Source: Flexistipes sp041694215 | GTDB taxonomy: Bacteria > Chrysiogenota > Deferribacteres > Deferribacterales > Flexistipitaceae | Assembly (NCBI GenBank): GCA_041694215.1 | Contig: JASMTO010000001.1 | Location: forward strand, 1-8,874 | DNA: 8,874 nt | Reading direction: 5' to 3' | Shown: piece by piece, positions 1-6,415 of the stretch | How positions within the stretch are numbered: the first letter of the stretch is position 1 | How the letters are laid out: each line of letters opens with the position of its first letter | The notes under the pieces: generated by a model | What the model was told of the DNA's origin: nothing | Database searches by the model: none | What the model saw: only the letters and a program-made list of their open reading frames with translations | Translations under genes and position numbers: made by a program

Positions 1-176
1 CTAAAATAAAGTAATATGCTAAAATTAGTCAAAAAGGGGACACCCATAACAAGTTTTTTGTCAAGTAGATATTCCTCCACTGTCGGCATTTTTTATGCAA
101 TCTGTTTGCTAAACTATAATATTTGCAAATTAAACACATTTTCTGCACCTGTATTTTTGATAGATTGTGTTGTATA

Positions 177-268
177 TTCCGGTTCGAAAGGACCAGGCGT
201 CCGATATAAACGGAGCTGCCATTTCTGAAACTGAGAACCATTTAATTCCGAAAACAAAACCGGCTCCA
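177..268 (-). repeat. Degenerate spaced short repeats, possible relict insertion-sequence end
   Basis: Read on the minus strand, four units start with TGG at 268, 240, 221 and 195, spaced 28, 19 and 26 bases apart. Three of them follow the pattern TGG, then a GTTT-like core, then CGGA or CGGAAT: 268 has TGGAGCCGGTTT then CGGAATT; 221 has TGGCAGCTCCGTTT then CGGACG; 195 has TGGTCC then CCGGAAT. The unit at 240 is more worn (GTTT then AGAAA). Arrays of similar GGCCGGTTT...CGGAAT units are, as far as I recall, found at the ends of IS21-like insertion sequences. That link is from memory. No transposase reading frame is visible here. The rest of bases 1-386 shows nothing else I can support. Confidence 0.4.
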
Positions 269-305
269 GTAAAAATTTATTTTATCGATTTATTCAATTA
301 TTTCT

Positions 306-363
306 TGCAATTTTTGGGAATTCCTGTTTGCAACTTTCGGGAATTCGTCCTGCAACTTTGTCC
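306..363 (+). repeat. Tandem degenerate 22-23 bp repeats, possible relict insertion-sequence end
   Basis: Three consecutive units start with TGCAA at 306, 329 and 351. The first two share TGCAA(T/C)TTT(T/C) followed by GGGAATTC, and the third (TGCAACTTTGTCC) is truncated. The period is 23 then 22 bases. The array lies just upstream of the point where recombinase homology begins (about 387). It reads in the opposite direction to the repeats at 177-268. Multiple short repeats of about 20 bp are known at IS21-family termini, so a leftover end of such an element that cut the recombinase gene is a reasonable inference, not a demonstrated fact. Confidence 0.4.
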
Positions 364-386
364 ATTTTTAGTATGCAACAAATATA

Positions 387-587
387 ATGTATCAGGCTAA
401 GCACACATATGCTGTTCTCATTTTACTTGCTGGGGATAATATCAATTTTATCTGCAGCCAAATGGGACATGCCGGCTTCGAAATGTTATTCAGAGTTTAT
501 GGCAGATTTATAAAAAATAACCAGTCTAAACCGAAAATACATTCACTGATTAGCTTTGATCAAAGAAAAAAAATAGCAGAAAAATAG
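387..587 (+). pseudogene. C-terminal remnant of a tyrosine recombinase (phage-type integrase)
   Basis: The 66 residues match only the last part of a tyrosine-recombinase catalytic domain. KHTYAVLIL aligns with the usual box II (L)RHTFATLLL. QMGHAGFEMLFRVYGRFI aligns with the LGH...T..vYshv end that carries the conserved box-II His and the nucleophilic Tyr. The Gly-His pair and the candidate catalytic Tyr (in RVYGRF) are kept. The box II Arg is replaced by Lys, and the N-terminal DNA-binding half plus the first catalytic Arg are absent. A TAG stop lies in frame at 369-371, so there is no upstream coding part. The first ATG is at 387 and has no convincing ribosome site. The stub is 49 bp from the 3' end of tRNA-Leu, the normal place for the integrase of an element inserted in a tRNA gene. 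I read it as a dead fragment; a short expressed protein is unlikely. Confidence 0.65.
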
Positions 588-636
588 CACAATGAGGTTA
601 GGTCAAAATTAAGCTACTGGTAATAAAAAGAAACAA

Positions 637-723
637 TGGTGCCGAAGGGGGGACTCGAACCCCCACAGGCGTTAACCCACATGAACCTGAATCATGCGCG
701 TCTACCAATTCCGCCACTTCGGC
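637..723 (-). tRNA. tRNA-Leu (anticodon CAG)
   Basis: The minus strand folds into a complete 87-nt class II tRNA. The acceptor stem pairs GCCGAAG (from 723) with CTTCGGC, followed by discriminator A and an encoded CCA (637-639). The D arm contains GCG...TTGGTAGA...CGC. The anticodon stem CATGA/TCATG encloses TTCAGGT, giving anticodon CAG at 687-689, which reads CUG leucine codons. A long variable arm follows, as expected for leucine. The T arm has five G-C pairs around TTCGAGT. No mismatch is seen in any stem. Its 3' end faces the integrase remnant, so it is the likely attachment site of an old integrated element, and the gene itself remains intact. Confidence 0.97.
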
Positions 724-744
724 TTGAAAAACAGATCACGAAAA

Positions 745-773
745 TTTATACAAATATTAGTATTTAAAGTCAA
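745..773 (-). promoter_or_regulatory. Sigma-70-type promoter of tRNA-Leu
   Basis: On the minus strand, TTGACT (773-768) and TATAAA (750-745) are separated by exactly 17 bases. A start would be expected near 738, about 15 bases before the mature 5' end of the tRNA at 723. Both boxes match the consensus at five of six positions. Confidence 0.65.
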
Positions 774-844
774 TGGAAAAGAAGAAATGTAGATGAAGAA
801 CTGCAACACTAAAGTGAACAATTATTTAAAGGAGACTGAAAAGC

Positions 845-873
845 TTGACATACCTGTACCCAAAATATAGTAT
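845..873 (+). promoter_or_regulatory. Probable promoter of the RNA methyltransferase gene
   Basis: A perfect -35 box TTGACA lies at 845-850. The downstream TATAGT (866-871) has a short 15-base spacer, while the overlapping TAGTAT (868-873) gives the ideal 17. Either would start transcription about 20 bases before the ATG at 900. The ribosome site AAAGGAG (885-891) follows, eight bases before the start codon. The 724-844 stretch otherwise holds only the divergent tRNA promoter. Confidence 0.55.
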
Positions 874-899
874 CATCTGCTTTCAAAGGAGAAATCAAT

Positions 900-2036
900 A
901 TGTATCAATACCAACGATTCAATAGGTTTTTTGCTCAAACAGCCGAAGGCCTAGAGGATTTTTTTGCTGCAGAGGCCGAACAACTGGGGGCCTCAGTGAT
1001 TGAAAAATCATTTAAAGGTGTTTATTTTACGGCTTCTCCGGAAATTTTGTACAGAATAAACTATTATTCACGTATTGCCACCAGAATTGTCGCGCCATTG
1101 ATAACTTTTGACTGTCATAGTACTAGATATCTTTATAATACAGTAAGCAAAATTGACTTCACTGATTTTATGAAGTTAAACGAAACGTTTGCAGTCTTTG
1201 CAAACGTTTCAGGCAGTATTATTAATCATTCACAGTATGCTGCACTATGTGTAAAGGATGCTATCGTAGATCAATTTAGAAATAAATTCGGTGATAGACC
1301 CAATATTGATACAAAGACTCCTGATGTTTGGTTTCACCTACTAATAAACAATAACAAAGCTGTATTCAGTCTGGAAACATCTGGGGGTTCTTTACATCGG
1401 AGGGGTTACAGGAAAAATGCAGTTGAAGCACCGATAATGGAGAATGTAGCTGCAGCTATAATTGACATCACTAAATGGAATGGTGATAACCAACTTATTG
1501 ACCCCATGTGCGGATCCGGCACGTTACTTGGGGAAGCTTTAATAAAATATTGCAAAATTCCGGCTGCATATTTCCGCAAGCACTTTAGTTTTATGCATTT
1601 ACCCGATTTTGATAAATCACTTTGGGAATCTGTAAAGAATAAAGCAGAAAAAGAGATTATCCCTTTGCCTAACGATCTTATAAAAGGTTATGATATTGAC
1701 AATATCGCTGTTAAGTACGCCCAGGAGAATATGAACATTTTACCTTACGGTGAAAGAATCAAGATTAAACAGTCGGATTTTAAAAACCTTAGTCTTACAA
1801 ATAAACTAATCGTTACTAACCCACCTTATGGTAAGCGAATCGGAAAACATTTAAAAATAGAGAATTTTGTAAAAGAACTGGGTGACTTTTTAAAACAAAA
1901 CTGTAAAGGTTCCACAGCATACATTTTTTTTGGTAAAAGGGAACTAATCAAAAACGTGGGTCTAAGAACCACCAGGAAAATCCCCTTGAAAAATGCAAAT
2001 CTTGACGGGCGACTGGCTGTATATGAGATTTATTGA
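900..2036 (+). CDS. THUMP-domain class I SAM-dependent RNA guanine-N2 methyltransferase (RlmL N-half / YpsC type)
   Basis: The 378-residue protein has the layout of the UPF0020 RNA methyltransferases. An N-terminal ferredoxin-like plus THUMP RNA-binding region spans about residues 8-160. The junction motif SLHRRGYR is at 164-171. A Rossmann methyltransferase domain follows, with SAM-binding motif I DPMCGSGTLLGEA (201-213), the acidic GYDID turn (263-267) and the catalytic motif IV NPPYGKRI (307-314). NPPY is typical of enzymes that methylate an exocyclic amino group. Family members make m2G in 23S rRNA (position 2445 in E. coli, first half of RlmL) or m2G6 in tRNA; the sequence alone does not decide between them. 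The length fits the single-domain form such as Bacillus YpsC, without the second RlmK-like half of the E. coli protein. The start at 900 is supported by AAAGGAG eight bases upstream. A perfect hairpin sequence lies inside the gene at 1182-1210. It has its own promoter and is not obviously in an operon with trkA, 139 bp away. Confidence 0.9.
   Translation: MYQYQRFNRFFAQTAEGLEDFFAAEAEQLGASVIEKSFKGVYFTASPEILYRINYYSRIATRIVAPLITFDCHSTRYLYNTVSKIDFTDFMKLNETFAVFANVSGSIINHSQYAALCVKDAIVDQFRNKFGDRPNIDTKTPDVWFHLLINNNKAVFSLETSGGSLHRRGYRKNAVEAPIMENVAAAIIDITKWNGDNQLIDPMCGSGTLLGEALIKYCKIPAAYFRKHFSFMHLPDFDKSLWESVKNKAEKEIIPLPNDLIKGYDIDNIAVKYAQENMNILPYGERIKIKQSDFKNLSLTNKLIVTNPPYGKRIGKHLKIENFVKELGDFLKQNCKGSTAYIFFGKRELIKNVGLRTTRKIPLKNANLDGRLAVYEIY
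1182..1210. repeat. Perfect 12-bp inverted repeat inside the methyltransferase gene
   Basis: GAAACGTTTGCA at 1182-1193 is repeated as its exact reverse complement TGCAAACGTTTC at 1199-1210, with a 5-base loop (1194-1198). The arms encode residues ETFA and ANVS of the THUMP region, so the repeat does not disturb the reading frame. Each arm also contains the self-complementary AAACGTTT. No T-run follows, so it is not a standard terminator. Confidence 0.8.
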
Positions 2037-2175
2037 GTCTATTTTTTAAGTAAGTAGTAGGCGTTTGTATGGGTGGTAGCGACAGTAAAAGACTAAGCAA
2101 AAGAAAAAAATTGCAAAATAATGGTTTAAATATTAGACTCGGGTATCTTTTGAAATAAAATTCTCAGGTATGATT

Positions 2176-3519
2176 ATGAAAGTGATTGTCGTGGGCGCTG
2201 GTGAAGTGGGTTACCACCTTGCAGAAGAATTGGTTAAAGAAAATAAGGATGTAATGCTTATTGATAAAAATATTAATAAGATAAAATATGCTCAAGCACA
2301 CTTGGATTGTATTGCAATCAAAGGTGATGGTACAGACATTGAACTAATGAAATCCCTGGAGCTAACCCCTGAGGATGTATTTATTGCAGTAACAGATTCA
2401 GATGAAGTTAACCTCATTACATGTTTTCTTCTGTCTAGTGAATTTAAGCTAAGAACTAGAATTGCGAGAGTACGAAGGTTAGATTATTCAAGGACAAATT
2501 TGTTGCAAAACAACTATGTCGGAGTCGATTTTGTTGTCAATCCTGAGTTAGAAGCCGCAAAAGCAATTGTAAACACAATACAACAAGGTGTTACCGCGGG
2601 CACAACAACGTTTGAGAGCGGTAATCTGCAGCTAAGAGACTTATTTATTCATAAAGATTCCATTTTAAACGGAACAAAAGTAATGGACATAAGACAGCGT
2701 ATCAATGAAAATTACATAATCACAGGAATATTACGAAATAATAATATTATAATCCCTAAAGGTAATACAAAAGTTTATGAAAACGATCACATTTTTGTTA
2801 TAGGTGAGAAAGTCGCTGTAAACAGGTTTCTGGCAAAATCCGGAGTAATTTTCAAAAAACTGAAAGATATTGTAATAGTTGGCGGAGGTAGAATAGGCAA
2901 ATTTGTTGCTGAATACCTTTATTCTGCCGGTAAGAATGTCAAACTTATTGAAAAAAACTATTCAAAGTGCAAAGAAATTGCGGAGACTATACCGGGAATC
3001 ACTGTTATTAATTCTGACATTTCTGATGAAAGTATATTTGACGAAGAAGATTTAGGATCCTATGATTTAATGCTCTCTGTTACTGAAAATGAGGAACTGA
3101 ACATAATCACATCTATTTATTCTAAAGAAGTGGGTGTAAAAAAAACAATCTCTCTCATCAGTAAAACTAATTATTTAAATATGGCTGCCAAATTGGGTAT
3201 TGATGCCACAATAAGCCCTAAAATCAGTTCAGCAAATGCAATTATGAAGTACATCAGAAAAGGAAATATCAGGGGGGTGCACAGCCTTTTTGATGGCAAA
3301 GCTGAAATTATTGAGTTTACTATTTCTAAAGATAGTCGCCATTCCAATGTGGCAATTAAAGATTTGGATTTACCAAAACATGCTCTTATTGTAGCTGTTA
3401 CGAGAAATAATAAAAACATTATTCCTGACGGTAATTTTGTGCTCATGGAAGGTGACAATATTATTTTATTCACCAAAAAAGACTCAATTGACAAAGTTGA
3501 AGAGTTTACATCAAGGTAG
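2176..3519 (+). CDS. trkA: Trk potassium uptake system, peripheral NAD-binding subunit TrkA
   Basis: TrkA is the cytoplasmic regulator that binds NAD(H) and gates the TrkH channel. The 447-residue protein shows the typical duplicated RCK architecture. The first Rossmann fold has GAGEVG at residues 7-12 and the ribose-binding acid in LIDKN (Asp30), followed by an RCK-C domain to about 225. A second Rossmann fold has GGGRIG at 236-241 with LIEKN, followed by a second RCK-C domain to the end. Full length is normal for the family. An upstream in-frame ATG at 2170 is possible, but AGG (2166-2168) sits one base from it and seven bases from the ATG at 2176, which also gives the usual MKVIVVGAG beginning, so 2176 is preferred. 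The 139-bp gap after the methyltransferase has only a weak candidate promoter (TTGCAA 2111-2116, TAGACT 2134-2139, 17 apart) and no clear terminator. The stop lies two bases before trkH, so the two are surely co-transcribed. Confidence 0.95.
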   Translation: MKVIVVGAGEVGYHLAEELVKENKDVMLIDKNINKIKYAQAHLDCIAIKGDGTDIELMKSLELTPEDVFIAVTDSDEVNLITCFLLSSEFKLRTRIARVRRLDYSRTNLLQNNYVGVDFVVNPELEAAKAIVNTIQQGVTAGTTTFESGNLQLRDLFIHKDSILNGTKVMDIRQRINENYIITGILRNNNIIIPKGNTKVYENDHIFVIGEKVAVNRFLAKSGVIFKKLKDIVIVGGGRIGKFVAEYLYSAGKNVKLIEKNYSKCKEIAETIPGITVINSDISDESIFDEEDLGSYDLMLSVTENEELNIITSIYSKEVGVKKTISLISKTNYLNMAAKLGIDATISPKISSANAIMKYIRKGNIRGVHSLFDGKAEIIEFTISKDSRHSNVAIKDLDLPKHALIVAVTRNNKNIIPDGNFVLMEGDNIILFTKKDSIDKVEEFTSR

Positions 3520-3521
3520 CC

Positions 3522-4973
3522 ATGAGGATAAGACTGGTATTTAAAATACTTTCTTTTATATGGATAATTCTTGCCTTTTTTATGTTTATTTGCAGTATCT
3601 TTTCACTTGTTTACAATGAATTCCATGTTTTTAAGGCATTTGCCAAAGTTATTGTTATTATTCTTCTAACTGCAATTCCCATATATCTTGTGGTGGCCAA
3701 ATCAGCTAAACCTACACTAACAACAAAAGGCAGTTTCCTGCTCGTAAGCCTGGGATGGTTATCTGCATCGTTTTTCGGTGCCCTACCTTTTTACCTCAGC
3801 GGAGTGATACCTGAACTTACCAATAGCTTCTTCGAAACAGCATCCGGTTTTACTACCACCGGAGCAACAATTTTAAATGATATAGAATCACTTCCTAGAT
3901 CCCTTCTACTTTGGCGTTCTATGACACAGTGGCTTGGAGGGATGGGTATTGTTGTGTTAACTGTGGCCATATTACCTTTGCTAGGTATTGGTGGATTACA
4001 GCTGTTGAAAGCAGAAGCACCCGGGCCTTCAGTTGATAAGATCTCTTATCGCATTGCAACCACTGCAAAATATCTGTGGCTTATTTATTTAACAATGACA
4101 TTGGTTTTATTTTTTTTATTGTATACAGGTGGAATGGATGTGCTTAATTCCCTTACTCACACATTTTCCACGCTATCCACAGGTGGATTCTCACCCAGAC
4201 AGGACAGTATAGCTTATTTTGAATCAGCATATATACACTATGTAATAACAATCTTCATGTTTCTTTCCAGCTTAAATTTTGTACTTCACTTTAGCCTTAT
4301 CACAGGCAATTTTAAAAAGATTACCACCAATTCCGAAGTTAAAGCTTATATTGTTATAGTTTTCATAGCAACCTCATTTATAACCTATAATCTGTTTTCA
4401 AGCTATGGAACCGGTTTGGAAGAATCCTTCAGACTCGCTGTTTTTCAAGTCTTAACCATTATCACCACCACAGGATTTATCACTGACAATTTTGAATCAT
4501 GGCCTCTTTTTTCACAAGTCATCTTGTTTTCACTTATGTTTGTTGGTGGTTGTTCCGGCTCAACTGCCGGTGGGATAAAAATTGTACGCATTTTACTTTT
4601 ATTAAAACAATCATTAAATGAAATGAAATTTTTACTGCACCCCAGAGGGGTTTTTTCCATAAAGCTAAATAAAGAAACAGTGAAAAAGGATATTGTGTAC
4701 GCGGTTTCAGGGTTCTTTTTTCTTTATATAGCAACCAATATTATTATTACAATAGTTATTGCCTCTGATGGACACGATATACTAACTTCACTAACAGCTT
4801 CCTTGGCAACTGTGGGTAACATAGGTCCTGCATTTGGTGCAGCAGGCCCTACCGAAAGTTACGCCCACTTCAGTGATTATGTTAAATGGATAGTAAGCCT
4901 GGGCATGATAGCCGGCAGACTTGAGCTTTATTCCTTTATAATTATTTTTACCCCCTACTTTTGGAAAAAATAA
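3522..4973 (+). CDS. trkH: Trk potassium uptake system, membrane subunit TrkH
   Basis: This is the K+-translocating integral membrane subunit of the Trk/Ktr/HKT superfamily; it works with TrkA. The 483 residues contain the four pore loops with selectivity-filter glycines in order: TTTGA (111-115), STGGFS (219-224), TTTGF (315-319) and TVGNIGP (430-436). The conserved GCSGSTAGG segment (343-351) of the intramembrane gate and the C-terminal GRLE (465-468) are present. Hydrophobic segments fill the rest, including two N-terminal helices (about 6-30 and 41-59) that distinguish TrkH from the shorter KtrB. No truncation is seen. The ribosome site AAGG (3513-3516) overlaps the end of trkA, five bases before the ATG. 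The TAA stop at 4971-4973 directly abuts the stop codon of the opposing manC, with no room for a terminator between them. Confidence 0.95.
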   Translation: MRIRLVFKILSFIWIILAFFMFICSIFSLVYNEFHVFKAFAKVIVIILLTAIPIYLVVAKSAKPTLTTKGSFLLVSLGWLSASFFGALPFYLSGVIPELTNSFFETASGFTTTGATILNDIESLPRSLLLWRSMTQWLGGMGIVVLTVAILPLLGIGGLQLLKAEAPGPSVDKISYRIATTAKYLWLIYLTMTLVLFFLLYTGGMDVLNSLTHTFSTLSTGGFSPRQDSIAYFESAYIHYVITIFMFLSSLNFVLHFSLITGNFKKITTNSEVKAYIVIVFIATSFITYNLFSSYGTGLEESFRLAVFQVLTIITTTGFITDNFESWPLFSQVILFSLMFVGGCSGSTAGGIKIVRILLLLKQSLNEMKFLLHPRGVFSIKLNKETVKKDIVYAVSGFFFLYIATNIIITIVIASDGHDILTSLTASLATVGNIGPAFGAAGPTESYAHFSDYVKWIVSLGMIAGRLELYSFIIIFTPYFWKK

Positions 4974-6383
4974 TTATACCAGTCTGTTGTGATCCCCACC
5001 CATCTGTATAATATCGTCTTCATCTGTATGTTCCCCCACTTGAGTTTCGATAATCACTAAGTTGATATTACCAGGATTTTCAAGGCTATGAGAAACTCCT
5101 ATTTCTATAGATGTTGACTCATTTTGTCTTAACAAAAATTCCTCATCATCCAAAATAGCCTTCCCAGTGCCGCTAACAACAATCCAGTGTTCTTTTCTAT
5201 GAAAGTGTTTTTCCATTGGCATGCGCTTACCAGGCTTAATCTGTATTTTTTTAACTTTAACGTGTACTGAACTCTCAAGAACGGTGTATTCTCCCCAAGG
5301 TCGTAAAACAGTTTTGTGAAATGCAGTAAGCTCTGGGTTCTGCTCTTGTAGTTTGTTGACTACTTCTTTTACCCTCTGGCTGTCATCTTTATTTGCAACA
5401 AGCAAGGCATCATCTGTGTCAACAATAACCAGATTTTTTTCACCCACGACAGATACATGTCTTCTCCCTGTAACTATTAAGTTGTCATGTGAATTAATCA
5501 TAATTGTCTTATTACTTTTGTTTTTATACATTGAAAGCACTGCATTATTAGCTAAATCTTTTGGCGAAATGTCATGCAAAGACTTAAAACTGCCTACATC
5601 ATTCCAATTAAATTCACCGTAGACAACTTTCACATTTTCAGCTTTTTCCATTACAGCATAATCTATACTATTATCAGGAATTGCCATCATATAATCAGAA
5701 GGTATTTTAATTTCATTCTCAGACACTTGTTGCTTATTGTTATACGCCTTTTCAACACCTTGATATATATCTTCTGAGTATTTTTTTAGATTACGTAGAT
5801 ATGCCCTGGCCTTAAAACAAAACATACCGCTGTTCCAGAGATATTCTCCACTGCTTAAATAACTTGCGGCAGTTTGTGCATCCGGTTTCTCCTTAAAAGC
5901 TATCACATTTTCACCCTTTGCATGGATATATCCATAACCTGTTTCTGGGTATGATGGTGATATACCAAATGTAACCAAGCAATCATTTTTAGCAAGTTCC
6001 TTCGCTCTAATTACACATCGCTCGTAAGTTTCTGTATTCTCAATCAAATGATCAGAGGGGCATACCAGAAGGGTATCATCTTCGTTTACATCCATACTAG
6101 CAAAACCTATTGCCGGGGCAGTATTCCTGCCTACAGTCTCAAGGAAAAATTTAAATTTTAATTGTTTAGGTAAACCAAGTTCATCCAGCTGGTTAAGAGC
6201 TAAAAAGTACTGCGTTTCATTTGAAATTATATATATAACATCAGAAAAAATCATATTTCTTTTAACTGTTTTCTGAAAAAGTGATTCACCATCGAATATT
6301 TTAACAAATTGTTTTGGAAGGTATTTGCGGCTTACTGGCCAAAGTCTCGTGCCACTCCCACCACATAAAATTACAGAAATCAT
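4974..6383 (-). CDS. manC: Mannose-1-phosphate guanylyltransferase / mannose-6-phosphate isomerase (type II bifunctional)
   Basis: The enzyme makes GDP-mannose from GTP and mannose-1-phosphate. The fused C-terminal cupin normally also interconverts fructose-6-phosphate and mannose-6-phosphate, supplying mannose and fucose-type sugars for surface polysaccharides. From the chosen start the protein has 469 residues, the normal length. The nucleotidyltransferase part shows GGSGTRLWP (8-16), SR (18-19) and PKQF (23-26), then GRNTAPAI (85-92), PSDH (109-112), ETGYGYI (147-153), FKEKP (163-167), WNSG (183-186), DYAVMEK (241-247) and W-NDVGS (260-265). The cupin starts at RPWG (361-364). It keeps the metal-site pattern KHFHRKEHW (392-400), where most homologues have HHHR, and a later His in GVSH (429-432). 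The gene is 32 bp downstream of gpsA on the same strand, probably one transcript. No glycosyltransferases or other sugar-nucleotide genes are near, so it seems to serve a pathway encoded elsewhere. Its 3' end abuts trkH stop to stop. Confidence 0.93.
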   Translation of the reverse strand: MISVILCGGSGTRLWPVSRKYLPKQFVKIFDGESLFQKTVKRNMIFSDVIYIISNETQYFLALNQLDELGLPKQLKFKFFLETVGRNTAPAIGFASMDVNEDDTLLVCPSDHLIENTETYERCVIRAKELAKNDCLVTFGISPSYPETGYGYIHAKGENVIAFKEKPDAQTAASYLSSGEYLWNSGMFCFKARAYLRNLKKYSEDIYQGVEKAYNNKQQVSENEIKIPSDYMMAIPDNSIDYAVMEKAENVKVVYGEFNWNDVGSFKSLHDISPKDLANNAVLSMYKNKSNKTIMINSHDNLIVTGRRHVSVVGEKNLVIVDTDDALLVANKDDSQRVKEVVNKLQEQNPELTAFHKTVLRPWGEYTVLESSVHVKVKKIQIKPGKRMPMEKHFHRKEHWIVVSGTGKAILDDEEFLLRQNESTSIEIGVSHSLENPGNINLVIIETQVGEHTDEDDIIQMGGDHNRLV

Positions 6384-6388
6384 ATGCA

Positions 6389-6394
6389 CCTCCT
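6389..6394 (-). promoter_or_regulatory. Ribosome binding site that fixes the manC start
   Basis: On the minus strand the perfect AGGAGG (6394-6389) is five bases before the ATG at 6383. A longer reading from the GTG at 6389 would begin inside this Shine-Dalgarno itself, so it is rejected. It would only add Met-His before the conserved MISVILCGG beginning. Confidence 0.8.
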
Positions 6395-6415
6395 TTTTCT
6401 CGTAGTGAACCGAAA

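Noticed and set aside
1..89. Minus-strand open frame starting MPTVEEYLLDKK and running off the left edge
   Set aside because: Only 29 residues are visible, there is no ribosome site before the ATG at 89, and I recognise no family. It may be part of an element to the left, but it cannot be supported from this window.
16..400. Three overlapping 70-77-residue open frames on both strands
   Set aside because: They overlap each other, have no ribosome sites or recognisable domains, and two run through the degenerate repeats. They look like chance frames in AT-rich DNA.
554..565. 12-base palindrome CTTTGATCAAAG followed by an A-run near the end of the recombinase remnant
   Set aside because: It has no loop and is too A+T-rich for a stable terminator. 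On the minus strand no T-run follows it in the right place, so it was left unannotated.
2037..2169. Possible riboswitch (for example a c-di-AMP type) in front of trkA
   Set aside because: No stable paired architecture or conserved riboswitch core could be recognised in this short AT-rich gap.
4445..4734. Minus-strand frames inside trkH
   Set aside because: They are shadows of the well-supported trkH reading frame with no domain content.
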